A DNA stretch of 64,000 nucleotides from Lichenicoccus sp964246745 (GTDB lineage: Bacteria > Pseudomonadota > Alphaproteobacteria > Acetobacterales > Acetobacteraceae): contig CAXTRK010000006.1 in NCBI GenBank assembly GCA_964246745.1, positions 62,001 to 126,000 on the forward strand, given 5' to 3'. Position 1 is the first letter of the stretch; each line of letters starts with the position of its first letter. The notes beneath the pieces were generated by a model. That model saw only the letters and a program-made list of their open reading frames with translations, ran no database searches and had not been told where the DNA came from. The translations under genes were made by a program, and so were the position numbers. Of the stretch, positions 51,460 to 59,908 are shown one piece after another.

Positions 51460-52565
51460 GCAGCCTCGATGCCGCGCGCCATCAGCAAGTCCCGCAGGTT
51501 GCGGATCACTGGAAACACTTCCTGGTTGCAGTCGCCGCACTGCGCGTCCCAGGCCGCCTGTTCCAGCTCGACGACGTCGCGGTCCTCGCGGAAAATCCGC
51601 TCGGTAAAGAGCACGAGGAATGGCCAGGCGGCATTCAACACTCCGGGGATCTTCGGCTTTTTCACCGAAAGTAGCCCGAAGGTGCGGTTGCTGCGCTGTT
51701 CCGCGTCCACGGGTGTGTAGGCGATCCAGAGATCCATCACCGGTTGCGTATTGGCACTGCGGATACGCAACGTCTGATAAGGGTATTCGGTACGGATGGT
51801 CATGACGTCGCGGTTGTCGTGCTTGGTGTTGACGGCGCGCCGCTCGCCGAAGATGAGCGCTTCGCCGACCGGCTGCTTGCCGCCGGTGCGCGCGAAGCTG
51901 TAGCGCGCCTCGATCCAGTCATGGCCGCGATCCTGGCCCAGGAAACGCGGCCGCATCTGGCCCATCTGCCTGGCGTGCATGAACTGATGGTTCATGTCCA
52001 TCAGGTTCTCATGCATGAAACTGTAGTGGCAGCCCACCAGCCGGCCGAAGCGGCGGGTCTTGTAGGCGGGGTCGTCGGCGGCGGTAAAAGCCGGCAAAGG
52101 CGTGCGTTCGGCCAGCGCTGGATCTCCCGGGAACACCAGAATCATCCCGCAGCGCTCCTGACACGGATAGGCGCGCACCCCGTTCGGCAACTTGTCCTTT
52201 CCCAGATAGGGCACGTCGACGCATTTGCCGGAGCGCGCATAGGCCCAGCCATGGTAGCAGCAACGCACCTGCTGGCCTTCGACGGTGCCCTTGCTCAGCG
52301 GCACCTGACGGTGCGCGCAGCGATCCTCCAGCGCATACACCGCGCCATCGTTCGGGCGCACCAGGACAATCGGCTCGCCGGCGAACGAAGCCGCGAGCGT
52401 GCGTCCTGGCTTGAGCTCGCGCGACCACGCCAGCGGATACCAATGGTCGGGATGGCTGCGGATACGCCGCAGATCGGTGGTGCGTGTGATCGCGCCTGCG
52501 GCGTCGACGCATTCCGGTTGGCGTCCGCTGCCGTCCGCCTGCGCCATGACATAGTCCTGATCCAT
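51456..52565 (-). CDS. Rieske [2Fe-2S] ring-hydroxylating/demethylating oxygenase alpha subunit
   Basis: 369 residues. The Rieske domain has CAHRQVPLSKGTVEG and QQVRCCYHGWAYARSGKCVD (C-x-H and C-x2-H ligands). The catalytic domain contains the mononuclear-iron site in GCHYSFMHENLMDMNHQFMH (two His and an acidic residue). The arrangement resembles VanA-type O-demethylases and related oxygenases that act on aromatic or aliphatic rings. No reductase gene is adjacent. ATG 52565 follows GGGGAACG and gives the family N-terminus; the frame open to 52769 adds low-quality sequence. The gene diverges from the amine-oxidase operon. Confidence 0.88.
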   Translation of the reverse strand: MDQDYVMAQADGSGRQPECVDAAGAITRTTDLRRIRSHPDHWYPLAWSRELKPGRTLAASFAGEPIVLVRPNDGAVYALEDRCAHRQVPLSKGTVEGQQVRCCYHGWAYARSGKCVDVPYLGKDKLPNGVRAYPCQERCGMILVFPGDPALAERTPLPAFTAADDPAYKTRRFGRLVGCHYSFMHENLMDMNHQFMHARQMGQMRPRFLGQDRGHDWIEARYSFARTGGKQPVGEALIFGERRAVNTKHDNRDVMTIRTEYPYQTLRIRSANTQPVMDLWIAYTPVDAEQRSNRTFGLLSVKKPKIPGVLNAAWPFLVLFTERIFREDRDVVELEQAAWDAQCGDCNQEVFPVIRNLRDLLMARGIEAA

Positions 52566-52869
52566 CGTTCCCCGATCCGCAATCAACGGCGCGCCTGGAA
52601 TGAGGCGGGTGTGTGCCTGTGTCCCAGCATAGCCGCTCTGCGCCTCGTGGCGAGCCACCAAATGAAACCGGCTGGCCGAACAACGACGCGCTGCGTCGCT
52701 CGCTCCATGTTGCGCAAAAATCAAGCATTGCCCTGCGCGCCGCTCCTGTGGCAGAGAAGAACACGGCATTCAGGGCGTCAGTTCCGCCAAAAACATAGGC
52801 GTTCTGGAGTTTATCGTGGCGGATGACCATAAAATACTCAGTGTAGTGCCAAGATTAGGAGCATGATGC
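52566..52869 (+). promoter_or_regulatory. Divergent control region between Rieske oxygenase and amine-oxidase operon
   Basis: 304 bases between two outward-facing genes. No convincing reading frame lies inside. It must hold promoters for both the minus-strand Rieske gene and the plus-strand oxidase operon. The stretch from 52800 to 52860 is A/T-rich (ATAAAATACTCAGTG) and is the likeliest promoter area of the operon. No clear palindrome was identified by eye. Confidence 0.5.
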
Positions 52870-54471
52870 GTGAGTGATAAACAGATCAGGATGCAGCCGA
52901 CACGGCGGCAGGTGCTGACACGCATTGGCGCGACCGCCGGCAGCGTCGCGATGTACCAAGCCATGACCCGGCTCGGCCATGCGGCCGGGACCGACTTCAG
53001 CAAGCCGCCGGATCTCGGCGGCGCCAAGCCTGGCACCACGGTGCTGGTGCTGGGAGCCGGCCTTGCCGGAATGCTGGCGGCCTATGAATTGCGGAAGGCT
53101 GGCTACAGCGTACGCGTGCTCGAATTCCAGAATCGTTCCGGCGGCCGCAATTTCAGCCTGCGCGGCGGCGACACGCTCACCGAACTTGGCGGCCACACCC
53201 AGAAGGTCGCGTTCGCCCCCGGCAACTACATCAATCCCGGTCCGTGGCGTATCCCCTATCACCATCAGGCGCTGCTGCATTACTGCAAGGCCTTCGGCGT
53301 GGCGCTCGAGCCGTTCATCGAAGTCAACCACAACACCCTTCTGCACAGCGGCGACAGCTTCGGCGGCGCGCCGCAGCGCTACCGCGACATCATGGGCGAC
53401 TTCACCGGCTACACCGCGGAGTTGCTGGCCAAGGCGGTCAACCAGCACAAGCTCGACCAGCCGGTCACGTCCGACGAGAAGCGCGACCTGCTCGAGGCGA
53501 TGCAGATCTGGGGTGGACTCGACAAGAGCTACGCCTACGCCAAGGGGGAGAAGGCTTCGGCGCGGCGTGGCTATGCCAAGCAGCCTGGCGGCGGCCCGAA
53601 TGGCGCGCCCACTCCGTCCGATCCGCTCTCGCGCGCGCAGATCATGCAATCCGGATTGTGGGTGTGGCTCGCCTTCAACATGAGCTACGACGTGCAGACC
53701 ACGATGTTCCAGCCGGTCGGCGGCATGGACATGATCGGCAAGGGCTTCGCCAGGCATGTGGGCGACCTCGTCACCCACAATCTCGAAGTCAGGAAGATCG
53801 CTCAGGACCAGTCGGGCGTCACCGTCACCTATCTCGACCGCAATCATGGCGCAGCGCCCCGCGAGGCCAAGGCCGAGTACTGCGTCTGCACAATTCCGCT
53901 CTCGATCCTGAGCCAGCTCGACGTGCAGGTGAGCGGACCGATGCGTGCCGCGATCGCGGCGGTGCCGTACGCCTCGTCGGTGAAGATCGGCCTCGAGTTC
54001 AAGCGTCGCTTCTGGGAACAGGATGAAGCGATCTATGGCGGCATCAGCTTTACCGACCAGCCGATCAGCCAGGTCTCCTATCCGAGCACCGGCTATTTTT
54101 CAGACGGCCCCGCGGTGATGCTCGGCGGCTACATGTTCGGCGCCGCCGCCTACGACTTCGCCGGCATGACTCCCGACGAGCGCGTCCAAGCCGCCCTCAA
54201 GCAGGGCGCTGTGCTGCACAAGCAATACCCTGCCGAATTCTCGAACGGTGTCGGCGTCGCCTGGAGCCGTATGCCCTGGACGCTGGGCTGCTGCGGCATG
54301 TGGAGCGAACAGGCCCGCAAGACGCACTACACGGCGTTGACCACCATGGACAACCGGATTGTGCTGGCCGGCGAGCACGCCTCCTATGTCGGCTGCTGGC
54401 AGGAGGGGGCGCTGCTCTCCTCGCTGAGCGCCATCACCCAGCTTCACCAGCGCGCCGTGGGAGCCGCCTGA
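52870..54471 (+). CDS. Flavin-dependent amine oxidase, probably Tat-exported
   Basis: 533 residues of the flavin monoamine oxidase/phytoene-desaturase-like group. The N-terminus contains PTRRQVLTRIGATAGSVAM, a twin-arginine-type leader (RRQVL), so export to the periplasm is likely. The FAD-binding motif is TVLVLGAGLAGMLAAYELRK with LEFQNRSGGRNFSLRGGDTL; the C-terminal FAD motif is NRIVLAGEHASYVGCWQEGA. It should oxidise an amine or amino acid to an imine. GTG 52870 is used; ATG 52891 is an alternative. A cytochrome c and a RidA gene follow with 1-base overlap and 3-base gap, pointing to cytochrome c as electron acceptor. Confidence 0.87.
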   Translation: MSDKQIRMQPTRRQVLTRIGATAGSVAMYQAMTRLGHAAGTDFSKPPDLGGAKPGTTVLVLGAGLAGMLAAYELRKAGYSVRVLEFQNRSGGRNFSLRGGDTLTELGGHTQKVAFAPGNYINPGPWRIPYHHQALLHYCKAFGVALEPFIEVNHNTLLHSGDSFGGAPQRYRDIMGDFTGYTAELLAKAVNQHKLDQPVTSDEKRDLLEAMQIWGGLDKSYAYAKGEKASARRGYAKQPGGGPNGAPTPSDPLSRAQIMQSGLWVWLAFNMSYDVQTTMFQPVGGMDMIGKGFARHVGDLVTHNLEVRKIAQDQSGVTVTYLDRNHGAAPREAKAEYCVCTIPLSILSQLDVQVSGPMRAAIAAVPYASSVKIGLEFKRRFWEQDEAIYGGISFTDQPISQVSYPSTGYFSDGPAVMLGGYMFGAAAYDFAGMTPDERVQAALKQGAVLHKQYPAEFSNGVGVAWSRMPWTLGCCGMWSEQARKTHYTALTTMDNRIVLAGEHASYVGCWQEGALLSSLSAITQLHQRAVGAA

Positions 54472-54905
54472 TGCGAGCGATGATGACGCGGGCGCCGGGC
54501 CGCGCAGCGTTCGGCGCAGCTCTCGTCGGCCTCTTCGCCGTGCAGGCGCATGCCGACTCCGCCTCGACCGTCGCCAATGGCGCGATCGCCGTCGGTAGCG
54601 GTGCTGCGGTCTATCAGCATGTCTGCCAGGGCTGCCATATGGCCAACGGCCGTGGCGCGATGGGCGCCGGCGCCGGCTTTCCGTCGTTCGCCGGCAACCA
54701 GAAACTCGCGAGTTCCGGCTATCCGATCTACGTGGTGCTGAACGGCATGGGCGGCATGCCCTGGTTTGACGGCGCGCTGAGCGACGCCCAGATCGCCGGC
54801 GCGGTGAACTACATACGCACGCATTTCGGCAACCATTACGGCAGCGCGGTGACCCCGGCCGACGTCGCCGCCGTGGCTGGCCCGGCCCCGATCATGGAGC
54901 GCTGA
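54471..54905 (+). CDS. Class I cytochrome c, exported
   Basis: 144 residues. A signal peptide (RAAFGAALVGLFAVQAHA) precedes a mono-haem domain with the haem-binding motif CQGCH (Cys52, Cys55, His56) and a methionine in the GGMPWFDGALSD loop as likely sixth ligand. LSDAQIAGAVNYIRTHFG is the usual C-terminal helix. It should carry electrons in the periplasm. The ATG overlaps the oxidase stop by one base (TGATG), so the two are coupled and it is the natural acceptor of electrons from the oxidase. Confidence 0.92.
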   Translation: MRAMMTRAPGRAAFGAALVGLFAVQAHADSASTVANGAIAVGSGAAVYQHVCQGCHMANGRGAMGAGAGFPSFAGNQKLASSGYPIYVVLNGMGGMPWFDGALSDAQIAGAVNYIRTHFGNHYGSAVTPADVAAVAGPAPIMER

Positions 54906-54908
54906 CGC

Positions 54909-55403
54909 ATGAAGACTCTTCTTGGGGCGGCGTCGTTCGCGGTGCTGGCACTCGTCTGCCGACCCGCCACCGCCGCGGACCCCATCGTCCGGCACAACGT
55001 GCCGAGTTTTCCGATCGCCTCCAGCATCGAGGTGCCGCCCGGCTACAGCACGATCTATGTCTCCGGCATCGGCCCGGAGATTGCCGACACGTCCGCCAAG
55101 CCGATGACGCTTGCCGCCTACGGCGACACCGAGACGCAGACGATGAGCGCGCTGGACAGGATCAAGAGCACGCTCGCCAAGCTGCGTCTCTCCATGGGCG
55201 ACGTGGTGCAGATGCACGTGTACATGGCCGCCGACCCCAAGCTTGGGCACATGGATTTCAAGGGGCTGATGGCGGCCTATACCAAGTTCTTCGGCACGCG
55301 GGATCAGCCCGATCTGCCGACACGCGCCGCCTTCCAGGTGGCGGCACTCGCCAATCCCGGCTGGCTCGTCGAGATCGAGGTGGTGGCGGTCCGCAAGCCC
55401 TAA
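54909..55403 (+). CDS. RidA family protein with signal peptide
   Basis: 164 residues. The N-terminus (TLLGAASFAVLALVCRPATA) is a signal peptide, unusual for RidA, which is normally cytoplasmic. The RidA fold follows: TIYVSGIGPEIADTSAKPMT, ALDRIKSTLAKLRLSMGDVV, MHVYMAADPKLGHMDF and DLPTRAAFQVAALANPGWLV with VEIEVVAV. The arginine in PTRAAF matches the residue that guides imine hydrolysis in active RidA. In this operon it would convert the imine made by the oxidase to a keto acid or aldehyde plus ammonia. Confidence 0.9.
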   Translation: MKTLLGAASFAVLALVCRPATAADPIVRHNVPSFPIASSIEVPPGYSTIYVSGIGPEIADTSAKPMTLAAYGDTETQTMSALDRIKSTLAKLRLSMGDVVQMHVYMAADPKLGHMDFKGLMAAYTKFFGTRDQPDLPTRAAFQVAALANPGWLVEIEVVAVRKP

Positions 55404-55516
55404 GCGACGCTTTCGTCTCGCTCCAACGATCATGGCCTCGGCCGCGGCGCCCGGTTAGAGCTACGCATCCGCCGAGATGCATCTCACGGCGCAACCGAGA
55501 AGAGGCGGGATCGGCC

Positions 55517-56800
55517 GTGATCTCCGACGACACGTGGCTGCTTATCCTGTGCGTCTTCGGCCTCCTGGTCGTTCTCGGCTCCAGCTCCGGAGTGATCAAG
55601 GAGCGGCTTTGGGTGTCGGAGCCACTCGCCTGCGCGCTGGCCGGGGTCGCCATCGGCCCGATCGGGCTGGGGCTGTTTCGGCTTGATCCCGCGACGAGCC
55701 CGCTTGACGCCGCGATCCTGCGCGAGGCCGCGCGGTTCACCTTGGCCATCGCGGTGACCGGCGCGGCGATGCGCCTGCCGGCCTATTGGCTGCGTCAGAA
55801 CTGGCTGCGGCTCGGTGTGGCACTCGGTCCGGGAATGCTGCTGATGTGGGGGGCGGGGACGCTGGTCACGGCCGCCGCCTTCCCGCTTCCGGTTTTGTCC
55901 TGTCTGCTGCTCGGCGCCGCCATCGCGCCCACCGATCCTGTGCTGTCCGCGCCGGTGCTCTCTGGCAGGCTTGCCGCGCGCGCGGTGCCGGCCGGATTGC
56001 GCAACGCGATGACGGCGGAGAGCGCCATCAACGATGGTCTTGGCCTGCCGCTCGTCATGCTGCCGATCCTGCTGCTGTCGCACGCGCCGAGACAGGCAGG
56101 TCTCGACTGGCTGGTCCATGTGGTGCTGTGGGAGATCGGCGGCGCCGTCGCGGTCGGCGCTGCCGCGGGGTGGCTCACCGCGAAATGCCTCGGCTGGGCT
56201 CGCGAGCGGCCTGACGCCGAGGATACCTCGCTGTTGACGGTGACGATCGCGCTCGCGCTGGCCACCACGGCCGGCATACGCCTGCTGGGCGCGGACGAGA
56301 TCCTGGGCGCTTTCGTCGCCGGCGCCGTGCTCAACAACAGCCACCATGCGGCGCAGCAGGAGGAGCAGCATGAGCGCTTCAGCGAGGCGCTTACCCGCTT
56401 CTTTGATCTTCCGATCATGATCGTGTTTGGCGCCGCGATCCCCTGGTCGGCCTGGATCGGTTTCGGCTGGAGCGGCGCCGCGTTCGCGCTGGGCATCCTG
56501 CTCCTGCGTCGCATTCCGGCCTGGTTGCTGCTTGGCCGGCTGATGCCGTGGACACGGCCGACCCGGAGCGCCCTCTTCGCCGGCTGGTTCGGGCCGATCG
56601 GCGCCGCCGCCTTGTTTTATGCCATGCAGATCCAACAGCAGACCGGATCATCGCTGCTCTGGCCCGGCATCAGCCTCGCTGTCGGCGCGTCCGTGCTGGC
56701 GCACGGAATGTCGAGCACGCCGCTGACACACATCTTCGGACGGCGCGCCGCAGCCTCGGACGCCGAGCAGCACGGAGTCTTCCCGAGGCGGATAGGCTGA
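55517..56800 (+). CDS. Cation:proton antiporter (CPA1/NhaP type)
   Basis: 427 residues with about 12 membrane helices; exchanges Na+ or K+ for H+ at the inner membrane. Family motifs include VSEPLACALAGVAIGPIGLG, LLLGAAIAPTDPVLSAPVLS (the PTDP helix break) and AMTAESAINDGLGLPLVMLP (ion-binding ESxxND). LLGADEILGAFVAGAVLNN and a polar loop QQEEQHERFSEALTRFFDLP follow. There is no long C-terminal tail. GTG 55517 is the start. It stands alone, 113 bases after the RidA gene, which may put it in the same transcript. Confidence 0.9.
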   Translation: MISDDTWLLILCVFGLLVVLGSSSGVIKERLWVSEPLACALAGVAIGPIGLGLFRLDPATSPLDAAILREAARFTLAIAVTGAAMRLPAYWLRQNWLRLGVALGPGMLLMWGAGTLVTAAAFPLPVLSCLLLGAAIAPTDPVLSAPVLSGRLAARAVPAGLRNAMTAESAINDGLGLPLVMLPILLLSHAPRQAGLDWLVHVVLWEIGGAVAVGAAAGWLTAKCLGWARERPDAEDTSLLTVTIALALATTAGIRLLGADEILGAFVAGAVLNNSHHAAQQEEQHERFSEALTRFFDLPIMIVFGAAIPWSAWIGFGWSGAAFALGILLLRRIPAWLLLGRLMPWTRPTRSALFAGWFGPIGAAALFYAMQIQQQTGSSLLWPGISLAVGASVLAHGMSSTPLTHIFGRRAAASDAEQHGVFPRRIG

Positions 56801-56852
56801 CGTCCTGAGTGCCCGACCGTCTGACAAGCTACGCTCTCGTGGACGCGACGGA

Positions 56853-57590
56853 TCACAGGCTCATGCCGCCGTCGATGATGAGGTCGGCGCCGGTCATGAA
56901 GCGTGCCTCGTCCGAGGCGAGCAGCAGCGCGGCCTCGGCGATCTCCGACGCCTCCCCCAGCCTGCCCATGGGCTGACGCGCGACGAACGCCTTGCGCGCG
57001 GCAAACTCGTCGCCGGTGGCGGCGAGGCGATCCTTGAGCGAAGGCGTGTCGATCGTTCCGGGCGATATCGAGTTGCATCGGACGCCCGTCGTCACGGTGT
57101 CGCGCGCGACCGACTTGGTCAGGCCGATCACCGCCGCCTTGGTCGTGCCATAGGCGAAGCGGTCCGGCACGCCCTTGGTCGAGGAGGCGACAGAGGCAAT
57201 GTTGATGATCGAGCCTGCGCCTCGCTCAATCATGGCCGGCAGGAAGGCGCGGATGGTGTTGAACATGGTGGCCACGTTGATCGCGAAGGATTGGTCGAGC
57301 GTCTCGCGCGTGCACTCCAGCACGGTGCCGTTCGCAACCCAGCCGACGCAGTTCACCAGCACGCCTGCGTGCCGCCAACGTCTCGCCGCTGCAGTGACCG
57401 CGTCGGCGTCGGTCACGTCAAGGGTGAGGATTTCGATGCGGCCGGATAGCGGTCCGGCGAGGGAAGGGCTTTGCCGGTCGGCCGCTATGACATGGGCGCC
57501 CTCACGCGCGAACGCGAGGGCGACGCTCCGTCCGATCCCTTGCGCGGCGCCGGTGACGAACGCCGTCTTGCCTGCGAGCCTGCCGGTCAT
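56853..57590 (-). CDS. SDR family oxidoreductase
   Basis: 245 residues, a classical short-chain dehydrogenase. Cofactor motif FVTGAAQGIGRSVALAFARE, LDVTDAD, VNCVGW, catalytic serine in SIINIASVASSTKG and tyrosine-lysine in RFAYGTTKAAVIGL are all visible, ending with ARFMTGADLIIDGGMSL. An acidic residue after the second strand (AADRQSP) suggests NAD rather than NADP. The substrate is unknown. The ATG lies 5 bases after the stop of the truncated antitoxin copy on the same strand, whose duplicated DNA also supplies the AAGG ahead of the start. Confidence 0.9.
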   Translation of the reverse strand: MTGRLAGKTAFVTGAAQGIGRSVALAFAREGAHVIAADRQSPSLAGPLSGRIEILTLDVTDADAVTAAARRWRHAGVLVNCVGWVANGTVLECTRETLDQSFAINVATMFNTIRAFLPAMIERGAGSIINIASVASSTKGVPDRFAYGTTKAAVIGLTKSVARDTVTTGVRCNSISPGTIDTPSLKDRLAATGDEFAARKAFVARQPMGRLGEASEIAEAALLLASDEARFMTGADLIIDGGMSL

Positions 57591-57913
57591 TGCCTTCAGG
57601 CCACCGCGCCGGCTTGCAGGCGGCCGAGGATGGCTTCGACGACCGGCCGTCCGAGTTCGTTTTCAAGCACGATGCGGAACGCGAACTTGGTGTCGGACGG
57701 GGCGATGGCCTGGGCGACACGGTCCAGCGAGTGTAGCGGCAGACCGTCCTCGACCGCCGAGATCAGCGGCAGCGGACCGGGATGCCTGATCCCCAGCATG
57801 TCAAGCACGGGGTCGGCGATCGCCAACATGATTGTTCTCCGCCAGGTCTCGTCTGAGACATAGAATATGCTCACGCGGGATTTACGGTCAAGCGCGACCT
57901 CGGGTCACGCCGG
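57591..57913 (-). repeat. Duplicated toxin-antitoxin upstream/antitoxin block, copy 1 (deleted form)
   Basis: This block matches 62546-63081 closely along its whole length except for a 213-base gap. Matching parts include the antitoxin promoter area with GTCTC-GTCT-GAGAC (57846-57859), the antitoxin start and its last codons, and upstream sequence to GGGTCACGCCGG. A few substitutions separate the copies, so the duplication is not brand new. The last codons of the MFS gene and the ribosome site of the SDR gene lie inside it. Confidence 0.9.
57596..57829 (-). pseudogene. Internally deleted duplicate of the Xre/MbcA/ParS-type antitoxin
   Basis: 77 codons from ATG 57829 (GGAGA upstream), in frame throughout. 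It starts LAIADPVLDMLGIRHPGPLP like the full antitoxin at 62551-62997, continues to KFAFRIV, then jumps to LENELGRPVVEAILGRLQAG. The 71 codons missing include the core of the toxin-binding DUF2384 domain. The break falls at TCGTGC, the 6-base sequence that flanks the missing part in the full copy. There is no toxin gene downstream; an SDR gene is there instead. It may still make a small DNA-binding peptide. Confidence 0.85.
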
Positions 57914-59336
57914 GACCGGTCGCGGGAGAGCGAGACACGGGGACTGCGTAGGGAACCAGCCAGGGTAGCCGGAGGGTGGCGAGGAATAGCAGCGCGTGCA
58001 GGGCGCAGAGCAGACTGAACGTTGCGATGAAGGCGCCGGACGTCGACGCGAGACCCGCCGCCGACAGGCGCCACCCTAGAAAGGCCGCGCAGAGCGTCGT
58101 CAATGTCGGGCCGCCGAGGCGCTGGACGATGTTCATGGCGGTCGTCGCCATCGGCAGGTCCTGGCGCGCCACTGACGCATAGCCCGAGGTGATCGACGGA
58201 ATGCCGATGGCGCTGACTCCGACGCCTCGAATAAACAGGCTTGCGGCCAGAACGCTGACAATAAGGCCGTGCCGGGCCAACAAGACGAGCGGCAGGGTTC
58301 CGGCCAGGGCCAGCAGCGCACCACAGGCGGCGAGCTTGCGGATGCCGAACCGCTTGGTGAGACGGCCCATGAAGGGGTAGGTGCACATCATGCCGAGCCC
58401 TAGCGGCGCCAGCAGCCAGCCGGTGCGGCTTGGCGACAGGCCGCAGGAGCGGACCAGATAGATCGGAATCAGCATCTGGCCGGCGAAGGTAATGCCGTTG
58501 AGCATGAACATGGCCGCGATCGACGCGGAGAACACGCGGCCCTTGAGCAGCCGGAGGTCGATCAACGCGGCGCAGCCCTTGGCCCGTGCGCTACGATAGA
58601 ACAGCGCGAACATGACAATGGAGACAGCCAGGGCTGCGAGACCGATCCGCTCACCCCAGTGGTCCGAACCATAGAGGAACAGCACCAGCCCTGGCGACAG
58701 CAGAGCCAACCCGACCAGGTCGAGGCCGCGCGGCCGCGTCTCCTCCCGATCGTTGGGCAGGAAGGCCGCCGCCAGCGCAAGCGCGAGGACGCCGACTGGC
58801 AGGTTGATAAGGAAAAGCCATCGCCAGGATGCGAACTGGAGGATGGCGCCGGCGATAACCGGACCGAGGAGCGGCGCCAGCAGGACCGGCAGGGCGGCGA
58901 CGGCGACCACCTGCGCCATCTGTTTGCCGGCGGCGCGGGCGATCATCATCTGCGCCATCGGTGCGAGCAGTCCGCCGCTCATGCCCTGGAGGATACGGAA
59001 GCCAATCAACGACTCCGCGGACCATGCCACGCCGCACAGCGCCGAGGCGAGGGTGAAGGCGGAGAAGCACCAGAGATACAGGGCCTTGGCGCCGATGCGA
59101 TCGACGAGCCAGCCGTTCAGCGGGAGCGTCAGCGCAAGCGCCAGCAGATATCCGCTCGTCACCCACTGGATCGCCGAAAGACTGACGCGCAGATCGGCGG
59201 CAAGGCTGGCGAGCGACACATTGACGACGGTGGCGTCGAGTTGCGCCATGAAGGAGCCAATGGCGGCGACGCAAACCACTTTCCAGACGCCAGGAGCAAG
59301 CCGGTCGGCTTGACCGACAGCAGCGGACGAAGTCAT
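57888..59336 (-). CDS. MFS multidrug transporter, DHA2 (EmrB/QacA) type
   Basis: 482 residues with about 14 membrane helices. Family motifs: GSFMAQLDATVVNVSLASLA (motif D1), LPLNGWLVDRIGAKALYLWC (motif A region), and RILQGMSGGLLAPMAQMMIA (motif C-like). It should pump hydrophobic toxins out with protons. The last seven codons (VTRGRA and stop) come from the duplicated antitoxin flank, so the natural end may have been cut. It overlaps the isochorismatase-like gene by 4 bases and belongs to the marR operon. Confidence 0.9.
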   Translation of the reverse strand: MTSSAAVGQADRLAPGVWKVVCVAAIGSFMAQLDATVVNVSLASLAADLRVSLSAIQWVTSGYLLALALTLPLNGWLVDRIGAKALYLWCFSAFTLASALCGVAWSAESLIGFRILQGMSGGLLAPMAQMMIARAAGKQMAQVVAVAALPVLLAPLLGPVIAGAILQFASWRWLFLINLPVGVLALALAAAFLPNDREETRPRGLDLVGLALLSPGLVLFLYGSDHWGERIGLAALAVSIVMFALFYRSARAKGCAALIDLRLLKGRVFSASIAAMFMLNGITFAGQMLIPIYLVRSCGLSPSRTGWLLAPLGLGMMCTYPFMGRLTKRFGIRKLAACGALLALAGTLPLVLLARHGLIVSVLAASLFIRGVGVSAIGIPSITSGYASVARQDLPMATTAMNIVQRLGGPTLTTLCAAFLGWRLSAAGLASTSGAFIATFSLLCALHALLFLATLRLPWLVPYAVPVSRSPATGPGVTRGRA

Positions 59337-59890
59337 GCGCGATCGAGCAGGCCCGCGATCTCCCGGGCAGACCCGGTTTCGCCCAACCGCGGAAATATCC
59401 GGGTGAGGCTGTTGTCGTGCGCCTCAAGGCTCAGGTCGGTCATCGCGTCGCGTGCGAGGGTGACGTTGAACCCCAGTTCATAGGCATGGCGGGCGGTCGA
59501 CTCCACGCCCATGCTGGTGGCGATGCCGGCGAGCACCATCTGGGTGACGCCAAGCGCCTTCAGCCGGGCCTCGAGGTCGGTGTTGGTGAAGGCGCCCCAC
59601 GTCTTCTTGGTCACCAGCAGGTCGTCAGCCTGCGCGTTCAGTTCGGGCACCAGATCGGCCCAATCCGCCGGCAGGCCTTCGAGGCTGTGGCTTTGTTCCG
59701 TCCGGCCCGGTGCAACGCCGGTGGCGTTGACCAGCACGACCGGCAAACCGCGACGCCGGAACGCTTCGGTCAGAACGGTGGCGGAGGCGAGGACGCCGCC
59801 GATGGGATGGACGGTGGGCAAGCCGACGATGCCCTTCTGCAGGTCGATGACGATGAGCGCGGTCTTCGGGTCAAGGGTCGTGACGGTCAT
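59333..59890 (-). CDS. Isochorismatase-like hydrolase without the catalytic cysteine
   Basis: 185 residues of the isochorismatase/cysteine hydrolase fold: TALIVIDLQKGIVGLP (catalytic Asp), LLVTKKTWGAFTNTDLEARL (Lys) and VLAGIATSMGVESTARHAYE. In cysteine hydrolases the last motif carries a Cys where this protein has Gly (TSMGVEST). It therefore may not act as an amidase; isochorismatases proper also lack that cysteine. Substrate is unknown. It sits between marR and an MFS pump with a 4-base overlap to the pump, so it may detoxify or modify the pumped compound. Confidence 0.87.
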   Translation of the reverse strand: MTVTTLDPKTALIVIDLQKGIVGLPTVHPIGGVLASATVLTEAFRRRGLPVVLVNATGVAPGRTEQSHSLEGLPADWADLVPELNAQADDLLVTKKTWGAFTNTDLEARLKALGVTQMVLAGIATSMGVESTARHAYELGFNVTLARDAMTDLSLEAHDNSLTRIFPRLGETGSAREIAGLLDRA

Positions 59891-59908
59891 GGCTGAGCCT
59901 TGTGATTG

